64,000 bases of DNA from Aureimonas sp. AU20. GTDB lineage: Bacteria > Pseudomonadota > Alphaproteobacteria > Rhizobiales > Rhizobiaceae. The notes under the pieces were generated by a model. The model saw only the letters and a program-made list of their open reading frames with translations, ran no database searches and was not told where the DNA came from. Both the position numbers and the translations under genes were made by a program. Positions 8,787 to 18,738 of this stretch are shown one piece after another. Within the stretch, counting starts at the first letter, position 1; each line of letters starts with the position of its first letter. Location of the stretch: NCBI RefSeq assembly GCF_001442755.1, contig NZ_CP006367.1:620001-684000 (forward strand), read 5' to 3'.

Positions 8787-9639
8787 TCATCTTCCCTCCT
8801 TTCGGCCGGAATCCGCCCTTGAGGGCGGCGCCGACGCCGCGCCCGAGAGCGGTTCGAGGTCGCAGGCCGCAGCCCCTCTGAAGCGCTTCACGCTGCGCGA
8901 TCCCGGCGAGGCGAGGCCGGTTCTGGTGGTCCTGCATCAGGAAACCTCGACGCCCGGCCGCATCGGGCAGATCCTGGAAGCGGCCGGCGTTCCGCTCGAC
9001 ATCCGCCGCCCGGTCCTGGGCGAATCGCTGCCCCGGACGCTGGACGCGCATCGCGGCGCCGTGGTCTTCGGCGGGCCGCCGAGCGCCAACGACCAGGAGC
9101 CGCATCTGCGCCAGGAGATCGACTGGCTCGACGTGCCGCTGCGCGAGGACCGTCCCTTTCTCGGCATCTGCCTCGGCGCGCAGATGCTGGCCAAGCATCT
9201 CGGCGCGACCGTCGCGCCGAACCCGGACGGGCTGGTGGAGGTCGGCTACTATCCCATGCAGGCGACGTCGGCGGGGCGCGCGCTCATGCCGGGCTGGCCC
9301 GGCATGGTCTATCAATGGCACCGCGAGGGCTTCACCCTGCCCCACGGCGCGACGCTGCTGGCGGAGGGCGGCGACGCCTTTCCCAACCAGGCCATGCGCT
9401 ATGGCGATAAGGCGTATGGCGTGCAGTTCCATGCCGAGTTGACGCTCGCCATGCTGCATCGCTGGACCACGCACGGCCATTCCCGCCTGTCGCTGCCCGG
9501 CGCGCAGGCCCGGCGAGAGCACTTCACCGGCCGCGCCATCCACGACGCGCCGGTCAAGCGCTGGCTGGAGCAATTCCTCGCACTGATCTTCGGCCGCGAG
9601 ACGAGCGGCGACACGCTGGCCGAGCCGCCGCGCGGCTAG
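8779..9639 (+). CDS. Class I glutamine amidotransferase (GMP synthase-like domain)
   Basis: The 286-residue product carries a triad-type glutaminase: nucleophile cysteine in FLGICLGAQMLAKHLGA and the His-Glu pair in YGVQFHAELT. The first strand is PVLVVLHQET, followed by VVFGGPPSANDQE. Stand-alone proteins of this kind are often annotated as GMP synthase-like. They lack an ATP-pyrophosphatase domain, and the acceptor substrate is unknown. The first 35 or so residues are a nonconserved leader, so a later start is possible. The ATG at 8779 overlaps the TerB-like stop. Confidence 0.85.
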   Translation: MADHLPSFRPESALEGGADAAPESGSRSQAAAPLKRFTLRDPGEARPVLVVLHQETSTPGRIGQILEAAGVPLDIRRPVLGESLPRTLDAHRGAVVFGGPPSANDQEPHLRQEIDWLDVPLREDRPFLGICLGAQMLAKHLGATVAPNPDGLVEVGYYPMQATSAGRALMPGWPGMVYQWHREGFTLPHGATLLAEGGDAFPNQAMRYGDKAYGVQFHAELTLAMLHRWTTHGHSRLSLPGAQARREHFTGRAIHDAPVKRWLEQFLALIFGRETSGDTLAEPPRG

Positions 9640-9787
9640 ACGAGGCCCGGTGGATCGGGAGCGGCCCGCCGAGCGGGCTCCCCATCCTCGGTGTTGCAGG
9701 TCTAGGGCGCCTGCCGCCTATTTCGCGGCGGGGCTGTTCGCTTCGGTGGGCAGGCTTTGGAGGGCGGGGCCGGCTCGGCCCGGGCCG

Positions 9788-10261
9788 TCAGCGGACCAGA
9801 TCGGCCATCGCGCAGCCCAGCGCCGCCATCAGGTCGGCGGGGCGGAGGCGGATCTGGAGGCCGCGCTGGCCGCCGTTCAGATAGATCTCGTCATGGAGCA
9901 CCGCCAACTCGTCGAGAATGGTCGGAACGGGCTTGCGCTGACCCAGAGGGCTGATGCCGCCGACCTTGTAGCCGGTCAGGCGCTCGGCCTCGGTCGGCTT
10001 CATCATATGCGCCGCCTTGCCGCCCAAAGCCGACGCGAGCTTCTTCATGTTCACCTCCTCGTCGGAGGGCACGATGACGCAGACCGGCTTGCCGTCGAGC
10101 TCCGCCATCAACGTCTTGAACACCTGCGAGGGCGGCGCGCCGATGGCCTCGGCGGCCTGCAGCCCCACCCGTTCGGCATCGGGGTCGTAGTCATAGGTCA
10201 CGAGGGCGAAGGCGACGCCCGCTCGGGTCAGGGCCAAAGTGGCCGGGGTGCTCTTGGACAT
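9788..10261 (-). CDS. ybaK: Cys-tRNA(Pro)/Cys-tRNA(Cys) deacylase YbaK
   Basis: YbaK hydrolyses Cys-tRNA(Pro) formed when ProRS mischarges cysteine. It has 157 residues, the usual length. The motifs seen are FKTLMAELDGKPVCVIVPSD (with the conserved lysine), KKLASALGGKAAHM, the glycine loop TGYKVGGISPLGQRKPVPT, and a hydrophobic strand ending in NGGQRGLQIRL. The reading frame extends 44 residues upstream without similarity to the family, so MSKSTPA at 10261 is chosen. It stands alone on the minus strand between two plus-strand genes. Confidence 0.94.
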   Translation of the reverse strand: MSKSTPATLALTRAGVAFALVTYDYDPDAERVGLQAAEAIGAPPSQVFKTLMAELDGKPVCVIVPSDEEVNMKKLASALGGKAAHMMKPTEAERLTGYKVGGISPLGQRKPVPTILDELAVLHDEIYLNGGQRGLQIRLRPADLMAALGCAMADLVR

Positions 10262-10674
10262 GGCGTTTCCGCTTGTGCTGCCGGGCGACGGGCTCTCAGC
10301 GAAGCCGCGTGCGCCGAGCCATGGCTTAAAGCCTGTCACGGACCCTCGGCAAGGCTTGGCGGCGGTGAAGCGGGATCGATCGTCGCACCCCACGGCCTCC
10401 CAGTTCCCCCACGCAGGGGCTTTCCATCGGACGGCTTGCGGCGAGCGGATCGGGTGCGTTCGGGAGCAGTGAAGCTGCTAGAGCCTTCACACGGCGCTCG
10501 GGCGCAGACGGCCATCATCGCGAGAAGGGCCAGCGCCTCGGCGTCCGACGCCAAGCGCCCGGGCCGGCCTTTACGCGTGCTTTGCACAAGCGGGTGTATG
10601 AAGGGACTTGAGAGAATGCGGACCAGGCCGGCCGGCGCGCACGCGGCCGCTTTTTGAGCAGAATGCGAGGCTTC
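10262..10674. other. Divergent ybaK/sthA intergenic region (413 bp)
   Basis: No gene is supported. The region lies between divergent genes and should hold both promoters. A modest inverted repeat, GTGAAG at 10469 with CTTCAC ending at 10490 and a ten-base spacer, could be an operator but is short enough to be chance. No copy of the interspersed element is present. Confidence 0.5.
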
Positions 10675-12162
10675 ATGTCGACCTACGACCTCATCGTGAT
10701 CGGAAGCGGCCCTTCGGGTCGCCGGGCGGCCGTGCAGGCGGCCAAGCTCGGGCGCTCCGTGCTCGTGGTGGAGCGCAACCGCCGGGTCGGCGGCGTGTCC
10801 GTCCACACCGGCACCATCCCGTCCAAGACCATGCGCGAGACCGTGCTCAATCTTTCGGGCTGGCGCGAGCGCGGCTTTTACGGTCGGGCCTACCGGGTGA
10901 AGCAGGACATTTCCGCCGCCGACATCCGCGCGCGCATGGAGAAGACGCTGGAGCACGAGGTCGACGTACTCGACCACCAGTTCGCCCGCAACGGCGTGAA
11001 GGTCATGCGCGGCGAAGCGTCGTTTCGCTCGGCGCACGAACTGGTGATCCGCAGCGAGGGCGAGGACGAGCGTGTCGTCTCCGCCCATTTCATTCTGATT
11101 GCGGTCGGCACCAAGCCCTTCCGGCCGGACTACGTGCCCTTCAACGGCACCAATGTCTTCGATTCCGACGAGATCGTCGCGGTGCCCAAGCTGCCGCGCT
11201 CCATGACGGTGATCGGCGCCGGCGTCATCGGCGTCGAATATGCCACGATCTTCTCCGCGCTAGAGGTGCAGGTGACGCTGGTCGAGCCGCGCGCCACCTT
11301 CCTCGACTTCGTCGATAAGGAGCTGATGGAGGATTTCGTCCACGACCTGCGCGACCGCAACGTGTCGCTGCGCCTGGGCGCCGAGGTGACGAAGATCGAG
11401 TTCGACGGCGCCGGACGCCCGGTCTGCCGCATCGCCACGGGCCGCGACGTGACGAGCGACATGCTGCTCTTCGCCGCCGGCCGCATGGGCGCGACGGACG
11501 ATCTGAACCTGGCCGCGGCCGGGCTGGAGGTGGACCGGCGTGGGCGCATCGCGGTGAACGAGAAGACGCTGCAGACCGCCGTGCCGCATATCTACGCCGC
11601 CGGCGACGTGATCGGCTTTCCCTCGCTCGCCTCGACCTCGATGGAGCAGGGGCGTCTGGCCGCCTGCCACGCCTTCGGCCTGGAGCCGCCCCCGGCGCCC
11701 GAGTTCTTTCCCTATGGCATCTATTCCGTGCCGGAAATCTCGACGGTCGGCATGAGCGAGGAAGAGGTGCGCAAGCGCGGCATTCCCTACGAATGCGGCA
11801 TCGCGCGCTTCCGCGAAACCTCGCGCGGCCACATCATGGGCCTCGACCGGGGCATGATGAAGATGATCTTCTCCAAGAAGACGCGCCGGCTGCTCGGCGT
11901 CCACATCGTGGGCGAGGGCGCGACCGAGCTGATCCATATCGGTCAGGCCGTCCTCAACCTGAAGGGGACGATCGACTATTTCATGGACAACACGTTCAAC
12001 TACCCGACCCTCGCCGAGGCCTACAAGATCGCTTCGCTCGACGCCTGGAACCGCGCCTTCGCGCCCGGCCCCGGCGTCGCCGCCCATGCGGTGAGCGAGG
12101 CGGAGGCGCATGAGCGCCAGGAGGAGCACGAGGCGCAGGAACTCGGCGAGGCCGTCCACTGA
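10675..12162 (+). CDS. sthA: Si-specific NAD(P)(+) transhydrogenase (soluble)
   Basis: SthA moves hydride between NADPH and NAD+ in the cytosol and so balances the two pools. The 495-residue flavoprotein has the FAD-binding IVIGSGPSGRRAAV at the start, an NAD-binding block TVIGAGVIGVEYATIF at about 175-190, IYAAGDVIGFPSLA at about 307-320, and a dimerisation domain beginning near 340. The segment corresponding to the redox disulfide of lipoamide dehydrogenase reads VSVHTGTIPSKTMRE, with no cysteine. That separates it from lipoamide dehydrogenases and matches SthA of the mycobacterial type. An ATG at 10663 is an alternative start. A bidirectional terminator follows. Confidence 0.93.
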   Translation: MSTYDLIVIGSGPSGRRAAVQAAKLGRSVLVVERNRRVGGVSVHTGTIPSKTMRETVLNLSGWRERGFYGRAYRVKQDISAADIRARMEKTLEHEVDVLDHQFARNGVKVMRGEASFRSAHELVIRSEGEDERVVSAHFILIAVGTKPFRPDYVPFNGTNVFDSDEIVAVPKLPRSMTVIGAGVIGVEYATIFSALEVQVTLVEPRATFLDFVDKELMEDFVHDLRDRNVSLRLGAEVTKIEFDGAGRPVCRIATGRDVTSDMLLFAAGRMGATDDLNLAAAGLEVDRRGRIAVNEKTLQTAVPHIYAAGDVIGFPSLASTSMEQGRLAACHAFGLEPPPAPEFFPYGIYSVPEISTVGMSEEEVRKRGIPYECGIARFRETSRGHIMGLDRGMMKMIFSKKTRRLLGVHIVGEGATELIHIGQAVLNLKGTIDYFMDNTFNYPTLAEAYKIASLDAWNRAFAPGPGVAAHAVSEAEAHERQEEHEAQELGEAVH

Positions 12163-12192
12163 CACGCGACTGAGACAGGCGAGCCCATCATG

Positions 12193-12229
12193 AAAAAGGC
12201 CGGAGCGGGGATGCCGCTCCGGCCTTTTT
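12193..12229. terminator. Bidirectional terminator between sthA and the CitMHS gene
   Basis: A ten-base GGCCGGAGCG/CGCTCCGGCC stem is flanked by AAAAA on the left and TTTTT on the right, with a short GC loop. It lies between convergent genes, 30 bases after the sthA stop, and can serve transcripts from both strands. Confidence 0.88.
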
Positions 12230-12256
12230 CGGTTTCTGGCGCCCTGAAGCCGAGAC

Positions 12257-13567
12257 TCAGCCGAGCGGCACGGCGCCCGTCAGCACGGCGCCCACCAGCA
12301 TGAAGCCGGCGAGGAGGGCGGCGAAGGGCAGGGCGAAGCGCTGCAGGGAGCCGGTCTCAACCTCCGAAAGGTTGGTCAGCACGTAGAGCGCCGGCACGAG
12401 CGGGCTCAGCATGTGCATGGGCTGGCCGACCAGCGAGGCGCGGGCGATGACGTCGGCCGGAATGCCATAGGCCCGCGCCGCTTCCGCCAGAACCGGAACC
12501 ACGCCGAAATAGAAGGCATCGTTCGACAGGAAGAAGGTGAAGGGCCCGCTCACCACCGCCGTGATCAACGGGATATAGGTGCCCGCCGATTCGGGGATGA
12601 GATAGATCACGCTCTTGGCGAGCGCGTCGGTCATGCCCGTGCCCTGCAGGATGCCGGTGAAGACGCCGGCGCCGAAGATCACGGCCACCACCGACAGGGC
12701 GCTGCCGGCATGGGCCTCGATGCGCTCGCGCTGGTCGCGGATGCGCGGGAAGTTCACGGTGATGCCGATCGCGAAGGCGATCATGAACACCAGCGCCAGC
12801 GGCAGGATGTCGGCCACCAGAAGCACGAGAAGCGCGGCGGTCAGCCCCAGGTTGAAGAGCTGGAGCCAGAGCGGTCGGCTCACCACGGCGCGGCGCGCGG
12901 CAAGAATCTGGCTCATCGGCGTCTGCTCGTCCGAGACCGCCATGCCGCCGGCCCCGGCGAGGCGGCGGCGCTCCTTGAGGCCGAAATAGAAGGCGATCAT
13001 CACCGCGCCGCAGCAGGCGAGCACGATGGCCGGGATCAGCGGCACGAAGACCTGGCTCGGCTCCAGATGCAGCGAGGCCATGACGCGCGCCGTCGGCCCG
13101 CCCCAGGGGGCGATGTTGATGATCGCGTTGGGCAGGATCGTCACCGCCGGCAGGATCAGCGGATTGATGCCGAGACTGCGATGCAGCGGCATCATGGCGG
13201 TGACGCAGATCAGGAACGTGGTGGAGCCGTCGCCATCGAGCGAAACCACCATGGCGAGCAGCGCCGAGCCGACAATGACCCGGAGCGGATCGCCGTGGCA
13301 GATGCGCACCACGAGCCGCACCAGCGGATCGAACAGGCCGACATCGATCATCAGCCCGAAATAGAGAATGGCGAAGAGCAGGAGCGCGGCGGTCGGCGCG
13401 ATGCGGCGCAGCCCGTCCACCACCATGGTCGGAATCTCCGGCCCGAAACCGCCGATCAGGGCGAAGAGCATGGGAATGAGAATGAGCGCGATCAGCGCGG
13501 ACAGGCGATTGCTCATGACCGCGGTCATGAACACCGCGATCATCGCATAGGCGAGAAGGGTCAACAT
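12257..13567 (-). CDS. CitMHS-family citrate/tricarboxylate transporter
   Basis: This polytopic membrane protein of about 436 residues has the CitMHS pattern: an N-terminal LAYAMIAVFMTAVMSNRLSA helix, a FGLMIDVGLFDPLV segment, SLDGDGSTTFLICVTAMMPL, ILPNAIINIAPWGGPTARV, and a C-terminal half repeating the hairpin fold with FFLSNDAFYFGVVPVL and ARASLVGQPMHMLSPLVPALYVL. Family members import citrate complexed with Mg2+ or Ca2+, driven by protons. The exact substrate is not visible. Start is taken at MLTLLAYAM; 16 further in-frame residues upstream are possible. No two-component regulator of citrate uptake lies nearby. Confidence 0.9.
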   Translation of the reverse strand: MLTLLAYAMIAVFMTAVMSNRLSALIALILIPMLFALIGGFGPEIPTMVVDGLRRIAPTAALLLFAILYFGLMIDVGLFDPLVRLVVRICHGDPLRVIVGSALLAMVVSLDGDGSTTFLICVTAMMPLHRSLGINPLILPAVTILPNAIINIAPWGGPTARVMASLHLEPSQVFVPLIPAIVLACCGAVMIAFYFGLKERRRLAGAGGMAVSDEQTPMSQILAARRAVVSRPLWLQLFNLGLTAALLVLLVADILPLALVFMIAFAIGITVNFPRIRDQRERIEAHAGSALSVVAVIFGAGVFTGILQGTGMTDALAKSVIYLIPESAGTYIPLITAVVSGPFTFFLSNDAFYFGVVPVLAEAARAYGIPADVIARASLVGQPMHMLSPLVPALYVLTNLSEVETGSLQRFALPFAALLAGFMLVGAVLTGAVPLG

Positions 13568-13776
13568 ATCCGGTTCGTTCGGTGCGCCGCCGAGGGGAAG
13601 GGTCCCCGGCGGCATCGGGTGAAAGGAAGCGTCTTTGGAACGTGTCCAGACTCCCTAGCCGATCCTGTCGCACCTATCTATTGCGCCGCACCATTTTGGA
13701 AGCGGGCGAGGCGTCCCGGCCACCCCGCGTCCGACCCGCCTCGCCGAGACAAACTCCTGCCCGACTTCGCCTGCGC

Positions 13777-15051
13777 CTATTCGCGCGCCGCGAGGCTGCG
13801 CGCCTGCCGCAGCTGCGGGAAGGCGGCGGACCAGACGGCGGCGACGGCGACCGTCGCCAAACCGCCGATGACCACCGCCGGCACGGCCCCGAGCCAGGCC
13901 GCCATGAGCCCGGCACGGAACTCGCCGAGTTCGTTGGAGGCGCCGACGAAGATGCCGTTCACCGCGTTGACGCGTCCGCGCACCTCGTCCGGCGTCCAGA
14001 GCTGAAGCAGCGTTTCGCGGATATAGACCGAGATCATGTCGGCCGCGCCCATCAGCGCCAGCGCGACCACCGACAGCCAGGGCGTGACGGAAAGGCCGAA
14101 CAGGACGGTGAAGACGCCGAACAGGGCGACGAACAGGAACATCACATGCCCGGCGCGGTCGCGCACGGGATGGGCGGCGAGCCAGGCGGCGGTGGCGATC
14201 GCGCCGACGCCCGGCGCGGCGCGCAGAAGCCCCGCGCCCCAGGGGCCGACGGCGAGCACGTCATGGGCGAAGACCGGCATCAACGCCACCGCCCCGCCGA
14301 GCAGCACGGCGAAGAGATCGAGCGAGATCGCGCCGAGCACGACCTTTTCCCGGAAGATGAAGCGGAAGCCGGCGACCACGGTGCGAAGATTGGCCGGCTC
14401 GCCCGACACATGCTGCGCGGGTGCGGGGATCGACAGGACGAGACCCGAGCCGACCAGAAACAGAACCAGCGCCGTGCCGTATGCGCCGCTCGGCGACAGG
14501 CCGTAGAGAAGGCCGCCGGCGACCGGGCCGACGATCGAGGCGATCTGCCAAGAGGAGGAATTCCAAGCCACCGCGTTGGCCAGCTCGTCCCGGCTCACGA
14601 GATTGACCACGAGCGAGGAGGCGGCGGGGCCGAAAAAGGCGCGGGCGATGCCGAAGACCACGAGAATGGCGAAGACCGGCAGGGGCGAGACGAGACCCGT
14701 CAGCGTGAGGCCGAGCAGCACGGCCGCCCCGCAAGCCTCGCCCAGGATCGACAGGCCCATGATCCAGCGCCGTGAATAGCGGTCCGCCACCGGCCCGGTG
14801 ACGAGAACCAGCGCCAGCGCGGGCAGGAACTGGCACAGGCCGACGAGGCCGAGGTCGAACGGATCGCGCGTCAGCGCGTAGATCTGCCACGTCACCGACA
14901 CGGAGACGATCTGCACCGCGAAGGCGGCAAAGAAGCGGGCCAGCCAGTATCGAAGAAACCGGCGGTTGCGAAAGGCGGCGAAGCGATCCTCGACCGGCGC
15001 GTGGACCGGCGCTTCGGCCGGATCGGGAGAAAGGGTCTCGTCGCTCTGCAT
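13777..15051 (-). CDS. MFS transporter (EntS/MFS_3-like)
   Basis: The 424-residue product has twelve predicted transmembrane helices. The N-terminal motif [19 protein letters not shown] and the loop [20 protein letters not shown] after helices 2 and 3 are typical of the MFS_3 (enterobactin exporter EntS-like) subfamily. A REEL-like [16 protein letters not shown] block follows helix 5. Substrate is unknown; related proteins export siderophores or drugs. The reading frame extends a further 78 residues upstream, but that part is basic and low in complexity, so MQSDETL at 15051 is chosen. It is transcribed divergently from the chemoreceptor. Confidence 0.88.
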   Translation of the reverse strand: MQSDETLSPDPAEAPVHAPVEDRFAAFRNRRFLRYWLARFFAAFAVQIVSVSVTWQIYALTRDPFDLGLVGLCQFLPALALVLVTGPVADRYSRRWIMGLSILGEACGAAVLLGLTLTGLVSPLPVFAILVVFGIARAFFGPAASSLVVNLVSRDELANAVAWNSSSWQIASIVGPVAGGLLYGLSPSGAYGTALVLFLVGSGLVLSIPAPAQHVSGEPANLRTVVAGFRFIFREKVVLGAISLDLFAVLLGGAVALMPVFAHDVLAVGPWGAGLLRAAPGVGAIATAAWLAAHPVRDRAGHVMFLFVALFGVFTVLFGLSVTPWLSVVALALMGAADMISVYIRETLLQLWTPDEVRGRVNAVNGIFVGASNELGEFRAGLMAAWLGAVPAVVIGGLATVAVAAVWSAAFPQLRQARSLAARE

Positions 15052-15632
15052 CAGCGGATTCCGGCCCGTTCTCTCGCGTTTCGGCCCGGCGGTTTGGCCG
15101 ACCTCCCGCGCGCCCTTGGGGGCTCTTGCCGGGGTCGGGGCGCGGGCTTCATCGGAGCGGCCGCCTTTCGAAGAAAATGAGGGTCCGACAGCGCGGGCGA
15201 AGGGCGCCGGCTTCCGGGAGGGAAGACGACGGGGTGTTCTCGGGCGCGACCGCGCTCGCCCGAAAGGCGGACGCGGCTGCGGCACAAGCTCATAAGCTCA
15301 CAGTCGGCGTCAAGTCTCGATGGCCCGTTCGATTCGGCGCCGACGCAATATCGAACGAAGAGGGAAACGCCGAAGGCGAGGAGGCTCCGGCGGACCGACT
15401 CGATTCGGAAACGTGGCCAAGGCTGAGCCCGTCCGGGTTGAATCGATTAGCCTTGAATCTGTGGTTCTACGCCAACTTCCTGCACTGGTTGTCGCCCGAG
15501 CAATTTGGCAATGAGTCAAGCCCAGCGCGACATAAGGAAGCATTCACCGCGTTCCGAGGTCTCGCCCGGGCTTCACCGATTGGCAGTCTTCTTGGGACTT
15601 CATGGGCCCAACAGAGGGGAGACTGCAGGCCG
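15052..15632. other. Divergent MFS/chemoreceptor intergenic region (581 bp)
   Basis: No gene is supported. An open frame covers part of the region on the plus strand, but its translation is arginine-rich without any family feature and it simply runs into the chemoreceptor frame. Promoters of both divergent genes are expected here. The part from about 15290 to 15600 is less GC-rich than flanking genes. Confidence 0.5.
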
Positions 15633-17537
15633 ATGAGACTTTCGATCCGGACGAAGCTGGCGGGCGCCTTTGCGCTGACGGTGGGGATGAGCTTGGCGCT
15701 GGGAGCCGTGGGCGCCTATAATCTGACGGCCGCCAGTGCGCGCCTGGAAGAGCTGCGGTCCGGCCCGATGCAGCAGAACGAGCGGCTCATGACCGTTCGC
15801 GCCTATGTGTCCGACATCGGCCGTCTTCTCAACACGATGGACTCGGTCGATAACGACGGCGTCTTCAAGGACATGGAGTCCTCGGTCGCCGAGCGCGGCA
15901 AGTCCACCCTGGACATGCTGGCCGAGTATCGCGCCGCCGCGCCCAAGACCGAACTTCCCTCCGTGGATTCGCTCAAAGGCGCGGTGGAGACTTATCTCGG
16001 CATGTCCCGGCAGGTCATGGACCTCCTGCGCACGGCGCGCGCCGACCCGGCCGGGCAGGCGGACGCGGCGGCAAACGCCCGCTCCCTGATGGGCGGCGGC
16101 ATGCAGCCGAGCATGGCCTCGATGATCAACCAACTGAAGACGCAGCTCGGCCGCGAGAAGAAGCGCACGGACGCGCTCGCAGCGCAGACCGATGCCAACT
16201 CCCGCCTCGCCTTGATGCAGATGTTGGCGCTGGTCGCCGGCGCGGTGGTGCTGGGTCTCGTCGTGGCGACCTGGCTTGGCCTGTCGATCTCTCGCGGCCT
16301 GAAGCGCTCGGTCGATCTCGCCCGCCAGATCGGCTCGGGTGACTTGACGCACACGATCCGGGCCAAGGGCTCGGACGAGATCGCCGAGCTGCAGCGCGCC
16401 ATGAGCGACATGACCACCAAGCTCTCCGAGATCGTCTCGGGCGTGCGCGCCTCCTCCTCGCTGGTGGCCGCCGGCTCGGCCCGCTCGGCCGAAACCGCCG
16501 ACCGCCTGTCGTCCGGCTCCACCGAGCAGGCCGCCGCCTCCGAGCAGGCGTCCGCCGCGATCGAGGAGATGACCGCCAACATCCGCCAGAACGCCGACAA
16601 CGCCTCCACCACCGAGAAGATCGCCGCCCAGGCCGCCGAGCATGCCGGCACCACGGGCGCAGCGGTGGCGCAGTCCACCGAGGCCATGCGCGCCATCGCC
16701 GAGAAGATCGCCGTGGTGCAGGAGATCGCCCGTCAGACCGACCTCCTGGCCCTCAACGCCGCGATCGAGGCGGCTCGTGCCGGCCAGCACGGCAAGGGGT
16801 TCGCGGTGGTGGCCTCGGAGGTGCGCAAGCTCGCCGAGCGCAGCCAGACGGCGGCGGCCGAGATCGGCGAACTCTCGTCCCGCACGCTGGTCGTGGCGGA
16901 AGATGCCGGGGCGCGGTTGGAGCGGTTGGTTCCGGACATTCGCAAGACGGCGGAGCTGGTGTCGGAGATTTCGGCGGCGTGCCGGGAGCAGTCGATCGGC
17001 ATCGAGCAGATCAACCAGGCGATCGGGCAGCTGGATCAGGTGACGCAGTCGAACGCCGGGGCGGCCAACGAGATGGCGGCCACCGCCGACCAGCTGTCGA
17101 CCGAGGCGGGCCGGCTGGAGGAGCGGGCGGGCTACTTCCGCATGACCGACGCCGAGCGCGAGCGCCTGCTGCAGGACGAGGCGGTGGAGATCGAGGCGAC
17201 GAACCGGCAGGCGGAACGGCAGAAGACGCGCGGCGAGGGCGGCGCGGCCAAGCCAGCCTCGGCCCCGGCAGCGGGCAAGGCGGCCCCGAAGTCCGCCCCG
17301 ACGTCTGCCAAGCCAAACGCGCCCAAGACCACGCGGGTGCTGGGCAAGACCCCGGTGGCGGTGAGCGCGGAAACGGACCAGGACCTGTTCGAGACCGGCG
17401 CGGGCGAGAACCCCGTTCACAGCTTGCAGGCCCAGGCGGCCAGCGCTCTGGCGCGGCCGGCGCCAGCGGGCGCGGGCAAGGGCGGCTTCTCGCTGGATCT
17501 GGGCGGCGACGAAGGCTTCGAGCGCATGAGCCGCTGA
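15633..17537 (+). CDS. Methyl-accepting chemotaxis protein (4HB-MCP type)
   Basis: The 634-residue chemoreceptor has a first transmembrane helix (about 8-28), a periplasmic four-helix-bundle sensor (about 30-188), a second helix (about 192-215), a HAMP domain (about 213-268, with [14 protein letters not shown]), and a cytoplasmic signalling hairpin whose tip reads [17 protein letters not shown], the CheA/CheW-contacting motif. Beyond about residue 510 the tail is an Ala/Pro/Lys-rich linker without a clear CheR-binding pentapeptide. Ligand unknown. The start begins [13 protein letters not shown]; 169 upstream in-frame residues are not protein-like. No che genes lie nearby, so it is an orphan receptor locus. 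Confidence 0.94.
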   Translation: MRLSIRTKLAGAFALTVGMSLALGAVGAYNLTAASARLEELRSGPMQQNERLMTVRAYVSDIGRLLNTMDSVDNDGVFKDMESSVAERGKSTLDMLAEYRAAAPKTELPSVDSLKGAVETYLGMSRQVMDLLRTARADPAGQADAAANARSLMGGGMQPSMASMINQLKTQLGREKKRTDALAAQTDANSRLALMQMLALVAGAVVLGLVVATWLGLSISRGLKRSVDLARQIGSGDLTHTIRAKGSDEIAELQRAMSDMTTKLSEIVSGVRASSSLVAAGSARSAETADRLSSGSTEQAAASEQASAAIEEMTANIRQNADNASTTEKIAAQAAEHAGTTGAAVAQSTEAMRAIAEKIAVVQEIARQTDLLALNAAIEAARAGQHGKGFAVVASEVRKLAERSQTAAAEIGELSSRTLVVAEDAGARLERLVPDIRKTAELVSEISAACREQSIGIEQINQAIGQLDQVTQSNAGAANEMAATADQLSTEAGRLEERAGYFRMTDAERERLLQDEAVEIEATNRQAERQKTRGEGGAAKPASAPAAGKAAPKSAPTSAKPNAPKTTRVLGKTPVAVSAETDQDLFETGAGENPVHSLQAQAASALARPAPAGAGKGGFSLDLGGDEGFERMSR

Positions 17538-17568
17538 GCCAAGGCTGCCTCAAATCAATCGACAGGAA

Positions 17569-17605
17569 AAAGCCCGGCGCGAGACATCTCTCGCGCCGGG
17601 CTTTT
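17569..17605 (+). terminator. Rho-independent terminator after the chemoreceptor gene
   Basis: A perfect 14-bp stem (AGCCCGGCGCGAGA with its complement) has a four-base loop (CATC) and is followed by TTTT. It starts 34 bases after the stop. Confidence 0.92.
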
Positions 17606-18177
17606 CGCGACTGGAGTCCAACAGGCTGAGGCTGCGGCCGCTGGGGCGATGCCTCCCCCTGCGCCAGCAAGGCAACTGGCCGATGTTTCCGCGTCCTCTT
17701 CCCAGCCTTTCGAGTCGGCACATCACATGGAGACCACGTGTGGTTGCCAAGCGTGAAGCCGAGCTGCGGCGCGGGGTTCATCTGGCCATGAGCGACCAAT
17801 GGCGGTGACGACGTACAGGCTTTGCGTGCTCGCTATGATGGCCGAGGCACAATCTGCGACTTGCCGATGGTCGAGGGTTTTGCGGCTCGCGATGGAAATA
17901 GGTGCGGTCGACAACCGCAACTGCGCTTGGCCTCTGCGGCGAAGCGAGAGCGCAAACGACGCGATCGGCCGTTTTCTCGATTCTTATCGCGAGTTCCAAG
18001 CAACAGAGAGAGCTTGGCGAAAGCGAAACACGGTCTCGGGTGCTTGAGGCCGCGATTCAGCGACCACGGCCGAGCGAAGGCCGCAACGTCTGGCGCGGAT
18101 CGCTCGCGACCAATAGCCGGGCAAGCGCGCGAAGGCTCGATAAAACCAATCGAAGTTTTACAGAAAACGCCGGTGAT
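17606..18177. other. Gene-free region 3' of tRNA-Ala (about 570 bp)
   Basis: No convincing gene is seen on either strand. Base composition is less GC-rich than the surrounding genes, and the short open frames (up to 127 codons) give arginine/serine-rich translations without family features. The stretch lies directly 3' of the minus-strand tRNA-Ala gene, the place where integrated elements usually insert. I could not identify an integrase remnant or a second copy of the tRNA 3' end. Confidence 0.5.
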
Positions 18178-18253
<76 letters not shown>

Positions 18254-18435
18254 GTCCACCGGTGAGCGGCATTTAGATCGGCGGCGGGGTGGCTGTCAAG
18301 CGGGCGGTCTCGATTTGGGTCTACGCGGCGCGCACTCGTCAAATCAGCGGCATGGGGGTGCCAAACGTTAGGGAAATCCCCATCTCCCTGGCCGATTGTG
18401 CGATAGCACAGTGGTCCACCATCCAAAGGCTCCCC

Positions 18436-18738
18436 ATGCTCGCCGTCGTTCAAGTCGTCCTCCTGGTCCTCAACATTCTCTGGTGGATCATCATCGTCTC
18501 GGCGATCCTGTCATGGCTGCTCGCCTTCAACATTCTGGACTATCGCAACAATTTCGTGCGCACGGTCAGCGATACGCTCTATCGTTTGACGGAGCCGCTC
18601 TACCGGCCGATCCGCCGCATTCTGCCCAATCTCGGCGGGCTCGATCTTTCGCCGCTCGTCGTGCTGATCGCGATCTTCTTCCTGCAGCAGATCATCTATC
18701 TTTATGTCGTGCCCGCGATCTACCGCGCCGGCATCTGA
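18436..18738 (+). CDS. YggT family membrane protein
   Basis: This 100-residue integral membrane protein has two hydrophobic hairpins (about 3-28 and 66-92) separated by the conserved loop VSDTLYRLTEPLYRPIRRILP, the YggT signature, followed by GGLDLSPLVVLIAIFFLQQ. YggT proteins are small inner-membrane proteins of uncertain role, linked in some bacteria to ion homeostasis or cell division. The ATG at 18436 begins MLAVVQVVLLVLN; a longer in-frame reading crosses the tRNA promoter region and is rejected. The stop overlaps the start of the DUF167 gene by one base, the usual yggT-yggU coupling. Confidence 0.93.
   Translation: MLAVVQVVLLVLNILWWIIIVSAILSWLLAFNILDYRNNFVRTVSDTLYRLTEPLYRPIRRILPNLGGLDLSPLVVLIAIFFLQQIIYLYVVPAIYRAGI

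Noticed and set aside
15126..15632. N-terminal extension of the chemoreceptor frame
   Set aside because: The added 169 residues have no signal or domain character, whereas [13 protein letters not shown] is a normal receptor start with the first membrane helix.
16440..16640. Possible repeat of GCC/GCC-rich units in the chemoreceptor gene
   Set aside because: The repetitiveness follows from alanine/glutamate heptads of the signalling helix, not from a DNA repeat.
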